Below are positions 1-11,735 of a stretch of DNA of 64,000 bases, one piece after another. The DNA lies in contig CAJNDS010000603.1 of assembly GCA_905221605.1 (NCBI GenBank), positions 42,227 to 106,226 of the forward strand, read 5' to 3'. Source of the DNA: Symbiodinium natans. Lineage: Eukaryota > Sar > Dinophyceae > Suessiales > Symbiodiniaceae. Made by a program: the position numbers and the translations under genes. Below the pieces are notes generated by a model. That model was given only the letters and a program-made list of their open reading frames with translations, was not told the DNA's origin and made no database searches. Each line of letters opens with the position of its first letter. The first letter of the stretch is position 1.

Positions 1-185
1 ATGCAGCCAACCCCATCCAACCCCAAGAGTTCGCGGGGCCCCCAAAAAGGAAAGAGGACTGAACAAAGCGGGTTGGACCTGAGAGGCGCCAGAGCTGTGC
101 GACATCTGCCCACCAGGCAATGAAGCGCAGGCCTGGCAGCGGCAAGGGTCGGAGGTCACCACTCTGCTGAGCTTCGACAGCTACG

Positions 186-1082
186 CTAGGCTTGCCGACT
201 TGCAAGCTCTTCTTCCAAGGTGCCTTCTGCGAAGACAACCTGCAGAACGTCGCCATCATGCAGTCCTTCACAGCTCATCATAGCTACGTCACCTACGTCA
301 TGCTCAGGTGGTCTCAGGAGCAGGGGAAGAAGCAGGCTTGGATTGATGACACGTGAACACGCAAGAATCGGCCGAGCAAACTTAGCTAAAGCTGGTACCC
401 GCTTACACAGCCAAACGACACAAATCGTTGGACTCATGCCTGTACATATCTGTACTTGTGCCCTCGAACAGTGGGGTTCTCGTCCTGCACTCTTCAGCGT
501 GGAGTCGTGCAGCTCCACAGAGCGGAACAACAGTCCTCCAGCTCAGGACAAGCTCCCGAGGTTTGGCACATTTTCAGGACCCCCGCACCACAGCGGCCCC
601 AAGAGGCTCTTTATCGATCTGGGAGCACAGGCCGTTAAACAACCGACAAGCCTGAAACAACATGAAGACCCTAACAAAGGGTGTGAGATCCCCTGAGATC
701 ATCTCAGATGCCCAAGAACTTATGCCGGGCCACGAAGCGCAGTGACGTCGCGGAGCCCCAACGTCGAGGCGGCCTGCTCCCGCAGCTGCGAGACGGAGGT
801 GGACTCCTGGGGAGGGGGGGGGGTGGGTGTGGGGAAAGGGGGGTGGGGGGGCGGGTTTAGGGGGGGGGGGGTGGGGGGGGGGATGGGGTCGGGGGTTAGG
901 CTGGACGAAATCTCGTCAGGGGCAAGAGTTCTTCTGCTGCGGTTTCCGTCACCACGCAAGTTGCGGAAGACTGCTTGGAAACGGAAATCCCGCTCTGCCT
1001 GAAGCTCGTCCAACGTTGCCAGGATCTCACCGGTCACAGCATGCTGCAAGGTCAAGGAAAGAGCTGCAGGGGGTGGCTCCAT
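186..1082 (-). CDS. Small ubiquitin-like domain protein, four exons
   Basis: The model joins 1082-999, 806-731, 535-485 and 265-186 into 291 nt, 96 residues plus stop. All phases agree: 0 at the first junction, 1 at the next two. The first two introns start GC, the third GA, and all end AG. The protein has the ubiquitin-fold layout: a first strand-turn-strand (LSLTLQHAVTGEILATL, residues 8-24), a helix (TSVSQLREQAASTLGL, about 30-45), a strand (LRGLLFRSVEL) and a last strand after GLHDGDVLQVVF (about 75-86). The ATG at 1082 begins MEPPP, just before the first strand. The first intron carries a long C-rich tract before its CCCCAG acceptor and is open in frame, so a retained form could be read through. 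There is no C-terminal diglycine, so conjugation is unlikely. An interaction or adaptor role is inferred. The protein may continue left of the window if the last exon has a further donor. Confidence 0.72.
807..898. repeat. G-rich tract (C-rich on the coding strand) in a ubiquitin-like gene intron
   Basis: Long G runs with few interruptions lie inside the first intron of the ubiquitin-like gene. On the coding strand they form an extreme pyrimidine tract that ends in the CCCCAG acceptor at 807-812. Confidence 0.8.
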
Positions 1083-1397
1083 GTTGTGCAGCTCCGTCGA
1101 AGGCCCGGGCCGGCTGAGCAAGCTGCAGCTCTGCTAGGCTCTGCAATGCTCTGCAACGCTCTGCAATGCTCTGCCCTTCTGCTGTATCATCAGCCTGCTC
1201 GCTGCTTACTCTGCTGCCAGAGCCATGCCCAACAATCGGCGTAGGCATGCTTGACAAGGCCATGGTGAATACAGAATGCGATGCACAAACCCAACTCTAG
1301 GGCTTGGCAGGAATGTCTGACTCAAAAGGGCCTGTTGCTTCCACACTCTCAGCTACAAGCTGCATGTGTGCCCACATGCCAAATCAATGTCAAGGCG

Positions 1398-3925
1398 CTA
1401 TGCTGCCATTGTAGCCGCCGAAAACGTACAAGGAGTTGTTAAAAACCTGCACCATGTCAGGAATGTCAGGAGCTGCAGCACATGCAGGACCATCACACCG
1501 AAGGAGCGGTGGCGTAGGCAATGGAGCAAACCAGGGCACCGAGCAACTTCGACATTAAGCAAAACGTGCGTGATAGCTCCTAGTTTGCCGATCTCCGATG
1601 CATCAATGCTACAGCCGCCAACACCGCGCTGCTTGTCTTGCCGCAGTTTTGGTTGTGATGCTGGTGCCGACCCATGCCTCTGCGACCAGTGATGATCTGC
1701 CACTGGGAGGTTCTTCTGTGCTCAGGATGAACCTGCCGAAGGTAAGGTGTCTTTTGCATTAGCACTAAACAGGAAGATGCGTACAGGCCAGAAGGTCCTA
1801 GACGTCTCATGGACTTTTGTGCGACAAGTCCGACGGAGAATCAGCAAACCGACCCAGGCATTGAGTCCAAGGCCAAGTGTGGCAGTCGAAGCGGAACTCG
1901 TAGAGGTCATTTAAGCGCTCCTGTGCGGGGCTCACGGCTGAACCGGCTGCAACGAAACGGTACCGTACCATACTGTACCTCGAAGCAGCACACGTGTGGC
2001 CTGCCCACTGTAGCCTCCGAAGAGAAACAACGAATTGCCGTAGACCTTGGACATTGGGAGACTACAGCAGTGGTGCCGGCAGTAATTCGGGGAACGTAAG
2101 GGCGCAGCTACGCTGGCATGGAAGTAGCGAGGAGATGGCACCTGCTTTCGCCGCGGGGCAGGGTAAGCCGTACAATGGCTGTGCAGAATCCAAAATCACT
2201 CCAACGCATCGCTGTATTCGCAACCACCCCATGAAAGCTTCCACACCTGTCCAGCCGACCGCACGGACGACCAGGTCCTGAGAGGCTAGGTCGGGACTTC
2301 CGAGGGAAGAGTTGCTCGAACACTACCGAAAAGGGCCAGTAGCCTAAGCCTACACTCCTCCGACTTCGACATTTTGGGAGGTGAAGAGGAGGATGTTGAA
2401 GATACTGCCAAGAGCTTCCCAACAAACCCACAAGCATCCAGGATCCCTCCACGGCTGGCTGAAAGAACGAAAGTTAACCCTTCAGTCCAAGTGGTCCCTT
2501 AGCCCCGAACTCTCCATGGCCCTACAGCTCGCAACTTCTCCGGCGCGTTGGCCCTTCAGAGCCTTCAGTATGGGGTCCTGGAGCCCATCCGGAACTGGTG
2601 GAAGTCGTTCATTCGGTGAACGCCTCAAGCTTCGGACCACTGAACCACAGCACTTCCAAATCGAGGATTGCGACATCTCATAACATCTCTTGCAGGGTGG
2701 GGGCCGTCGTAGCCACCGAAAAGGTAGACTGATCCATTGTGAGTGGCCCAGGACGGACAACTCCTAGAACTGTCATCTCGATTTGAGCGCCTAGCTTGTT
2801 GTTCTGACTTGGTACTGGAGCTTCTGCATGTTACTCATGCATCACGCATGGAACCGCTCCTGCCGGAAGGGATGAACCCTTGCACCTGCGTCGAGTACCA
2901 CCTCGGCAGCGAAGCAGCCAAGGAACGCATCCTACAAGCCTCACATTGACCGTCGCCAAGTGCTAGGACCTGCTAGGATGCACATAGGATGCGCTAGGCG
3001 CAGGGCGACCCCCGTTCAAAGTCGAAGTCGAACATATCGTTCAACCATGCGGAGCCGTCGTAGCCGCCGAAGACGTACATGAAATCGCCATGCCTTTCAT
3101 GTCTGCAATGGTTCAGCTGCAGATCAGATGGGTGTGGTCACTCAGAGAGAATGCACCCTTGATCTGAGCCAAGCCACACGGCTGAGACGTAGCCGAATCG
3201 AGTCGAAGGCACGCTGCCTTTGTGGCCCGACCTCAGCCGAGATGCTGAGAGCTTGAGAGGCACTTAAACAGGCAGAGCTTCGCTATGCTTCGCTCTCCAA
3301 GCCGAGGTCTGTGCGGCACCGCCTGCCAGGTACTCGTGTCGAAGTTGAAGCTGTGGAAGTCGTTCAACCAGGTGAAGCCGGAATAGCCCCCGAACCTGGG
3401 GGCAAAATACAAAAAAGAAACAGGTTTCACGATGTCGCAGGTCCGTGGCTCAAGAACGCCGGCTCCATGTCGAGGCAAGAAGCAAATACATCTTGTTGCC
3501 GTGGACAACAGCTCCGTTGTTCTCACGGCCTGCGGGAACCTGGCACAAGTATTCTGCTTGGACCGACGCAAGCGCCGACGATGACAACTGGAGACATGCA
3601 AGCTGAGGGTCGAACTGTTCCCTGGACTTCAAGTCTGGTCCAGTACCTTCCATGCAAGCACCGCAGCCCCATGCCCTTTGCAATTGGAGTGCGGATGAGA
3701 CGTCGCGGGCGCAGATTGAGCATTCCCTTTCAAGCACTGCCGGTCGTGTCGCCTGGATGGAAAGTTGAAGCGGTAGATGTCGTCTAGTCGACCTGGTTTA
3801 AGAACCGCCACTTGGGAGCACAGCGTGGAAACAGCCCACAAAGTCACAAAGCGACAAAGCTTCGGTTGTGATACACTGAGACCATCACCACTGCCGCCAT
3901 ATCCACCAAAAACATACAGCGCATC
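1398..3925 (-). CDS. Kelch-repeat protein, multi-exon, partial model
   Basis: Six kelch-blade motifs occur in order on the minus strand: YVFGGYGG near 3900, FGGYSG near 3385, MYVFGGYDG near 3065, VYLFGGYDG near 2715, LFLFGGYSG near 2005 and LYVFGGYNG near 1418. Each of the first five is followed by the usual partner strand (RLDDIYRFNF, WLNDFHSFNFDT, WLNDMFDFDF, RMNDFHQF, RLNDLYEFRFD). Exons that fit in phase are 3925-3883, 3792-3647, 3539-3490, 3395-3327, 3231-3178, 3093 to about 3010, 2763-2705, 2623-2578, 2045-2001, 1920-1874, one ending at 1482, and 1446-1407. Donors are a mix of GT, GC and probably GA. Together they give a beta-propeller of about six blades, normally a protein-interaction scaffold. 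The start lies above 3925 and the end below 1407; neither was found. The next gene starts at 1082, so the last blade must end within about 320 nt or the gene is truncated. Confidence 0.8.
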
Positions 3926-4606
3926 CTGCAAACATCGTGCCCGGACCGCTCCAGCTGAGCAGAGGAAGAAGAAAAGCCCTACGGTAGGCGCCAAAGCCAA
4001 GGGCACCTTTTAAAAGCCAAGGACAAGTCTTAAGTCAATTTCCTTCTCGCACAGGCAGCCTACACAATGAGATGTCAGTCCTGGTATATGACACTGGATG
4101 CGCCACTTCGCCTGAGTCTACAGGGATCTGCCAACAAAAAGAGCGCACGAGATTTTCGGTCTGGCTCTCCAGTACTTGCTACAATCTAGTGCTGGAAAAC
4201 GGAATCAGCAAGAAAGCACAACCACTCGAAGTGATCACGGCTTGCAAAAAGACGAGGGAGGACGTTGCCTATTTTACAGAGTTCAAACATCGTGAGCAAG
4301 ATCAAAAAAGACGAGGGCCAGGGTGAGACATCCGGAAGCTTACCCGGGCCTCGCGCCTTTCCTTCTGAACATCCTTGAAGCCCTCTGAAACCCTTGGGTC
4401 TGCCCTCCAAGCGCCCTTGCTCACCCGGTTTCACGGGCGAGTTCAGCTCGACTTCCCGCCACCTCAGCTGCAGCTTCAGGCTGTAGGGGAGATGTAGAAA
4501 ATTGAAGAAAGAGTGCATTTGATGTTTGGGTTTCTGAGCAGCGACATGGTACAAGATTTGGGGTGCAAGATTTGAAGGTACCAAGCTCGAATGGTTCGAC
4601 TGGAAC

Positions 4607-4760
4607 TTGCAGTTTAGACCCTACCCCCAAGCATGTCTCGTCGTACCGAACAATACAAAGCACGCGTGCAAAAGCTGTGGTGGAGGAATCCGGGCCTTCG
4701 CAGCAGGCTCACACTGCAGTCATTGCGGCCATCGCCCTCCACCTTCGGCACACAGCGCAG
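4607..4760 (+). other. Possible zinc-ribbon-like coding segment
   Basis: A plus-strand frame holds CKSCGGG, then after 12 spacer residues CSHCGHR, a C-x2-C-x12-C-x2-C pattern that could bind zinc. An AG precedes the first cysteine. It is on the opposite strand to every firmly named gene, and no partner exon was found, so it may be a chance frame. Whether it belongs to the 5' end of the kelch gene region could not be resolved. Confidence 0.18.
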
Positions 4761-4799
4761 CGGCAACGAATTTGATGTTGCCACTGCGACGGTTGAGAT

Positions 4800-6640
4800 T
4801 TTGTTCTCCAAACAGTAGTAAGAGTGAGAGAAAGGGGGCTAGGTCGCTGTCACCGCGCCGCGCGACCGCTGCGGACCATGGGTTCTTTGGAAGAAGATCG
4901 TGTTCTCGCCTAGGTCTTGAGACTGTCATCGCATTGGGAAGTCGGGGCTCGCGAGATGCGGGACTGTCATCGCTTCTGGACGTCTGCGCTCTGATATGGT
5001 CTCTCACCATTTGGGGTCTACGCTGGCATAAACGAGGTCAGTGGGCCTCACGTAGGAACTCGGGCGCTGAGACTTGTTAGCCTGAATGCTGGACATCTTG
5101 GTCATGCTAGATGTGCCTGTAGCTTCTTGCATAAGAAGCTTACTTGCTCGCTCTGCCTTCCCTCTTGTAGCCCGACGGCTTATGACTGCAGTGTGCAGAT
5201 AGTCATGCTTGACATGAACATTGATGTCTTTTGGAAGCAGAGTTCTATGTCAACTCTGAATAACGGTTCCGCCCAATGTTTTTTCACTTGAGCAGCATTA
5301 GGCATTGCTCTTTTCATTGCGAGTTCATGTGCTTCCCCAGGTGGTGAATTTGTACATACTATGCTTCGTTGGTGGGCATGGTCGTGCCCTCGATCAGTGC
5401 CGTGAGTGTGAAAATGCCATGAGTGGGAAAATGGCGTTTGGAAACGCAGACAAAAAGAGCTTTGCGTGGCGCATCGTAGCTCACAGCAATGTATAGAGTA
5501 ATTAGCATGACATGCCATGTTACATAATAGGCGATGACCTGCAGCGGTTAGCGCCTGCGGCCGCTAGCGCAATATACGACGGCAGAAGCGCAACGCAAGT
5601 TTGAAAACCGAAACAAGCGGGGACACAACCTAGCATGATATAACACAATGTAACCATGTCATACAGCTCACTGCGCTACAACACAACTTGATACAGCAGA
5701 TGCTGTTCTCATGGGAGCGCAATCGTTGGCAGATGTTAGGAAACAGTAGCATTGCCTCTGGGACTGCAGGGCCAGCCGCAAGCAGCGACTCCATGGCCCT
5801 GCACCATGGGGCATTGTCTAATTTTGAACACGTATTCGTCCTGAGCCGGGAAAGGTGCAAAAGACAGCTCGGCCCTAAGCAGCCAGAACACACAAGATCA
5901 GACAAGTCGCTGTCCGACATGGCACTGGTCGAGCGGTTTAAACAGAGCACGAGTCAAACGGTCATTTTCTGCCACTCCGCTCGCCGTGCCGATTGGAGAT
6001 GGAAGAACATGCCCTGAATGGCTCTGGCTGCCAGAACCGAAATTTTGCTTCGGACCCTGCTTGCTAGGCGCCTTTTGAGTTAGAACTGGTGCTGCTTCGT
6101 CACTGCATCATGCCTACCAGAGCAATGCAGGCAAGCTGTTGCAGCGTCTGTCGTCGAAAGTCGTGCTCAGAGCAGAGAGAGCGCTTTATCACCTGCAATC
6201 GCCGTCTGATTGGGGAGACTGACTCGGGGCTCAGAACTGTGAAAGGAACATATGGTCCATGAAAGGCCCATGGCCTCTTGTAGTGCGCGACCTTGCCAGG
6301 CTTGACGGCGGAAACCGTCTCTTCTAGGGGCTTGTGTACCTCAGAATGGTGAGTTGGTGGCTGCGTTTAGACGTGAATGCACACCCCAGGGAGAACCAAT
6401 GACATAAGAGAGGAGCAGGTCAAGGACACTCAAACAGCTGTTAGCTGCACTCCTGAGGCAGCCACCATGGATGGTGCGAAGCCCTCACCGTTTCGGTAAA
6501 TAATCTCACACTCATCCTTAGAAAGACAGCGTCGTCAGGCTATGGTCATGCGGTCATCTTTTTAAGGCCGACGTCCGCTCCAAGCATTCACCTATCCTAT
6601 TCTCCCGTCCGGGGCCCCTTCAAAAGAGGGAAAAGCTACG
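4800..6640. other. No recognisable gene
   Basis: Mixed-composition sequence. Short open frames occur on both strands, but none carries a family motif or a convincing pair of splice sites. Confidence 0.5.
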
Positions 6641-6674
6641 TAGCACGGAAAGCTGTCAATGGTCCTGTCTTCGT

Positions 6675-6780
6675 CGAAGGCTTCAGAGGCTTCAAGGGGG
6701 GCTTAAGGGGAGCTTCAAGGGGCTTAAGGGGGGGCTTCAAGGGGGGCTTGAAGGGAGGCCGCAAGGGGGGTTCAAGGAGG
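6675..6780. repeat. Degenerate GGGGCTTCAAGG / GGGGCTTAAGGG tandem repeat
   Basis: Closely related 10-14 bp units built from GGCTTCAAGGGG and GGCTTAAGGGGG follow one another. Both contain short palindromic cores (CTTAAG). Similar single units occur elsewhere, such as near 4370-4400 and 42560-42600, which suggests a dispersed simple-sequence family. Confidence 0.7.
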
Positions 6781-6810
6781 CCATGCCAGTCGCCCCTACT
6801 GAAGTGCTGC

Positions 6811-7071
6811 TCAAAGGGCCGACTCAATGGTATCAAAGATGGACTCGATGAGTGGAGCGGGGTCCTGCAGCCAAGAGATGCAAAGAGAAAACGCCGTGGG
6901 GATCTTTCCTTTGGCGGTTTTCAGGAAGCCTTCTCGCTCTCTTCTCTTTCTTCTTCTGCTGGGCCTGAGGGCCATGCCCATGAACCCCCGACGGCCAAGC
7001 GGGTCTTCAGATACTAGCTGTTGGAAGTCCGTCTGGTTTCGGGGGCTGCTGTTCAGAGCGGTCCCCGGCAT
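6811..7071 (-). other. Candidate coding exon, unknown product
   Basis: A minus-strand frame reads with protein-like composition. It has a basic stretch (RPSRRRKRREREG) followed by SWLQDPAPLIESIFDTIE. No family is recognised and no full exon boundary is clear. The region just below is the GGCTTCAAGG repeat, which would be read as PPLKPPLK-type repeats in another frame. Confidence 0.2.
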
Positions 7072-7099
7072 GCTCCGTGCAGTCAGTCGCTTCGGCCGA

Positions 7100-10000
7100 C
7101 GCTTCGGCCGTCAGCGGTGTCCTCCTCGTCCACGTCCATCTCGTCGCCGTGGTCCATTCGCTTCCAGTTCCGCGATTTCAAGCACTTTCAACTCTCTTTT
7201 CAAAGTCCTTTTCATGGTACTTGTTTGCTATCGGTCTCGAGCCTGTGTGGTCCCCATCGGCTCTTCTGGTTCATTCACTGCTGGTACGGTCGACGCTTGG
7301 CTGGGGTTTTCGTGGTCTCCCCTGTTCGGTCTCGCTGTGGTCTCCCGCCCCGCCCCGCCCGGCCCGGCCTCGCCCCCCCTCCCCTCCCCTCCCCTCCCGC
7401 TCTCTCTCGATACCCTCACAGCAACACAGCAAGAGCTCATGCATCGTAGTACGGGGTCCTGTGCCCACGAGGCAAGGTCGCCTTCCATGCGGACAGGAAC
7501 AGGACGCTGCGTGCCAAGCTCTCAGAACGATGGAAATCCAGTATTAAACGTACTTGTACCGGTAGTTGTTGAAGACAGCACGCACAATTCTCAACTGGCG
7601 AAGTGGCAGCAACAGCAACTACCACCGTTTAGTCGGCCTCCCACGAAGCCGATGGTCAAAAAGGGCGCTTCGATCCTGGCGGACCTGACAACATTCCCAA
7701 GCTCTCCCCCGTCACTCCGTTCTAGACATCTAGACCTCCCCTCCTTGAACCAAGGTTTGGCACCACAAGCCCCTAAACTTTAAACAAAAAAACGCAAGAG
7801 CCGTACCCCCCATCGTACCCCCCAAACATCCCGCTAAGCCGTACCCCCAGCGGGCCTGAGCAATCCGAGGGTCAGGGAGTGCATCTCGACCGTGCGGGCC
7901 GAGGTGTCCGTCCAGTCGAAGAAAGACCTTAGCGAGATTCTGAGACTGAATTCTCTTACTGCCAAAATGTGAGGAGCAGATGTCACTCCGCGAATGCTTT
8001 GGTTGTGTTGTCAGTTTGTTGTTGCTTGAGTCATCCTTATGGGCCCGCAAGCCACCAACAAAGATGAAACTGGGACACGAAACGGCACAAGCTGTACTGA
8101 ACCTGTTCTGCATTCAGCTCACCGGGGTCCCGGCTCACCAAATTGCACGAAGACGAGCTTTCGCAGATTTGCTGCGACCCTGAAGGCTGCTAACGATGCC
8201 GGAAGCACTCAGAAGTAGCCTCTGGAGAACCCTGGAAGATTCTGCAAGGCATGCGGAGCTTGAGACAGACTAAGCTCGAGACACTCCTCCGATGGTGTGC
8301 TGGACATTCATCACTGTCGCAGACTTAGTAGAGCACTTTACCACACACGGCTTTCAATACTGCTATCCAGAACTATCCTTACCTACAGCCTAAATCCTAG
8401 CCGACGTGCCAGCTTTGATTCGAGGGCAACCGACAGCGCGTTCTGCAGCTGCTGGGGATGGGGCATAGTTCATCGCATGGTCCTGCGTCGTCATGAACAC
8501 CATCATGTGTTCATTCCTGGCAGGTGTCTAGGGCTCTGACAGCGCCTGGCACTTAGTCAACTCACACCTTCGGCCCTAAGGGCTGTGTGTTGAGTTGGTG
8601 CTTGATCGCATGCCCTTCCAACAACTACGAGCTTGCCTCTCAGATGCGTCATTCGACCGCAGGCCCACCGCCGTGGGCACTGCATTGTGCTTGTAACCTG
8701 GGCGAAGCAACAGCAGCACATGAACCGAAGCAGCATGCCTACTGAATGGCCCTGAAGCTCTGTGCCACCTGCCAGAGCCTTGTAGACGGCCTGTAAGCCT
8801 GCAAGCCTTCTAGGGTATGCTGGGGGTCTGGCCGGTTCTGAGAGTGAGGATGTCGTACTGCCCGCGCGCCCTGGGACAAGCGAGGCACATGTCAGACCGA
8901 GCCCCGAGCACCTTGCAGGCATCACTCCAGCCATCTTAATTGCTTCTCTTCTCTGGCCATTTAGAACTTTCCAAGCGCTGGAGGCCCACTCAGCCGCCGG
9001 CTGTTTGTTTCCAATGTTTCGGTCCTTCGTGGGCTGCCACACCACGGTATAGCAGTAGCCAGCCTGCACAGCTTCGGGTGAAAACGCGAGTTTGAGCCTC
9101 TTGGGGCGGCAAAGAGTCGTCCAAAGTCTTCGACTCTCAGCCCTGGTGGCCAACGAAATGACACATTGTCGGCCTACTGAGTTTTGACTGCCTTTCGGCT
9201 TTATCGAGGATGACACATCGTTCAATACTGGGTTCGGCACGATGGGGTTCCGCCAAGCAAACTTGCCACGATCCAGCCTCAAGGACGAGGGCAGTCGAGG
9301 GAAAATACTTTCACCCGCAAAAAACTTCTCCCACCCAACCCTCCCCCGATCCCCCGGGGCAACGCAACAGCTCAAAAAGAAACACGCCCGAATCTTTCTT
9401 CAAAGCCTGAACGCGAACCTGCGAACCCGAAAAAGCATCAACGAGAGTTGAGGGGTGAGGGTCTGGGAGTGTCCGGCACAGAATCCTTGTGGTTAAGCTG
9501 CGCACTGCTTGCTGTCCGGGACAGCTTCCTCAAGCCTTAGATGGAAAGATTCAACTTATTCCTTGAAAATGTATTCGAAGTCTGGACACTAATCAGTGCA
9601 CTATCTACTAGAATTCCTGCTAGTGGGCCGGGTGTCAGCTGCACACGGATTCACGTGAAAAGGGTGTGCCTCTTGCGCCCATCGGTGGGTTTGACCCTTC
9701 CACATACGAGTACTTGAATATACGGCTAGCGGCTGCACCTTCACATGTTCGGCCAGGTTGCTTTGGTGGTGGCACGTTCGGCTTGGCAGGCAACGCATTC
9801 TTGGGGCTGGTATACTTTCCACCTGGGCCAAGAGATCGTAAAGATCAGATGATGAACATACTCGTAGTCACACATCATGGACTGAGGGGTTCGCTCATAA
9901 CCTGCGCGAAGATCTCTGACGGATCACCGCTGGCCTCGATAATGCATGATCAAAATCTCGATTTTGATACAGCTGGGTGCCTGAGAACCGGACCTCAACA

Positions 10001-11735
10001 ACATCTGGGTGCACGCCGTTGAACAGAAGAACACGCGCCACGAGCTGGAGTGCGTTGGTCTGAGCGGCAAAATCTCTGCATGGCTCTGCTGTCTTTGCCC
10101 TCCGCTAGCACTCGAGCAGTTTTGCTGTTGGGAATGTCTACGTGGCTTGCAGGACCGCCTACGCGCCGCCCATACATGACGTTGATGTTCCTTACAACCT
10201 ACGCCAGCCTACGCAGAAACCCAAAAGATTCGTGATCGCAAGCTACGCGGACCCACACGGCCTCCTACTGCATATCTATGCCTAAACAGCACCTATATGC
10301 ACCTACACACCCCGCTAAACCTCAAGGAACGATGGATGACGATTTTCGACCGCATGCCATATATACAAGAACTGAAAGCAAAAACGTTGCTCAATGACAG
10401 TGACATAGCAACGATGCCTCACAAGTCTCACGAACTATTGCGGCTCAGATCGACCACTGTGAGTGACAAGCTGCCAAAAGTACTTCAAAGTCAAACAGGC
10501 CCTGCAGATTCTCCCGCTCAAAAGCACGGCAGAGCCACAGCCAAAGGGAGAGCAGAGGAGAAAGCACAAGCAAGATTCTATGCCAGAATCTGTCCGCCAA
10601 GCTCCAACAAATCCCAACTATCAGGCATGCAGAGTGAAGCGAGCAGGAATCGCATGATGCGGCAAAATTTCACTAAACAGCGTGAGATCCCATAGCGCTC
10701 CCCTGATCCGACCTGCTCCGCATCATTGCCGGAAGCGGCAAAGAGCACGTGAGCATCCTGCACGACACACGCTCTACAACCCACACTAACAGGAAATGTG
10801 AGCGTCGGTAACTCTTCCTGGGGAGCTTCCAAGGCATCGATGCGTGCACATACATTCCGACTGCAGGCCTGCCTTCGAAGAACTACATTCGCCTCAGCCC
10901 CCGTACACACACTTACCGTATACCCCTCGCACACACCCATGCCCCTACCTGCACCCTTACACCTCATGCCGGGCAGCCCGCCACCCCGACCCCTGCCCTA
11001 TACCTCACACCAACTACAAACTAAACACCGTGCATATGTAGATATTCATATACGTATAGATGATTCAGTATACATGTACACACACAGAGACAGACTTCTG
11101 TGTCTCCAGATGCACAGGCAAAAAACACATGCCCTCCGGCCATGGAGTCTAGCACGACTCTGAACTTTTGAAAAGAAGCTTGCGCACTGTTGCACCAAGG
11201 TTTTGAACATGTGATTCCAGCCTGTCAAGTATAGCACGTGCACCTGCTTCAGTCCTTCGCAGCACGTAAAGCTTCGACGCTGTCGTCACGGTCAGCCACC
11301 GCGCAGGTGCCGAGCTTCTTACCTGTAAAGGGCTTTGTAAGCTTTGGCTTAGGAATATGAATCTATGAAGGCTTGGGACCTGAGGCTCGAATCACTTGCT
11401 TCTGCTTGGGTTCTTAAGCCAGGGCACTCAGCCGAAAGAGTCGCGCACGAGCCAGACCCATGAGGGCGGCTGCCTGGCAGACCAGGGAGGATGAGGAGTT
11501 GGGTTCGGGAGGTTTCGTGGTTCGTGCGGCTTTCAGCTCGGCTCTGAAAAAACTGCCACTGACTGGCATGCACTGTTTCTCAGCATTTCCCAGCATATCG
11601 CACGTGCAGCATAAAGCTTGCCACACAAATGTAGCCGATGGCAGCCGTGTGGGCGGATGCGGCTCGACTACACCTGTGGGCAAGCAAGCTCAAGCGAGAA
11701 TTGGGCTGGGAGCTCTTTGGCTGTCTGGCGCTGCG
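7100..11735. other. Gene-poor stretch
   Basis: This includes a C-rich segment near 7345-7410. Long frames at 6827-7783 (+) and 8557-9375 (-) have composition-driven residues (runs of P, R and S) and no family motif. Protein-like fragments at 9666-10022 (+), 9995-10177 (-) and 10297-10560 (+) were seen, but nothing identifies them or decides their strand. No RNA gene was seen. Confidence 0.45.

Noticed and set aside
6827-7783. 318-residue plus-strand frame
   Set aside because: It is rich in Arg, Pro and Ser, follows a GC-rich low-complexity stretch, shows no family motif, and is opposite to the gene direction of the window.
8557-9375. 272-residue minus-strand frame
   Set aside because: The strand agrees with the genes, but no motif, secondary-structure pattern or homology was recognised and the amino-acid mix varies along its length. 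It is treated as a chance frame in GC-rich DNA.
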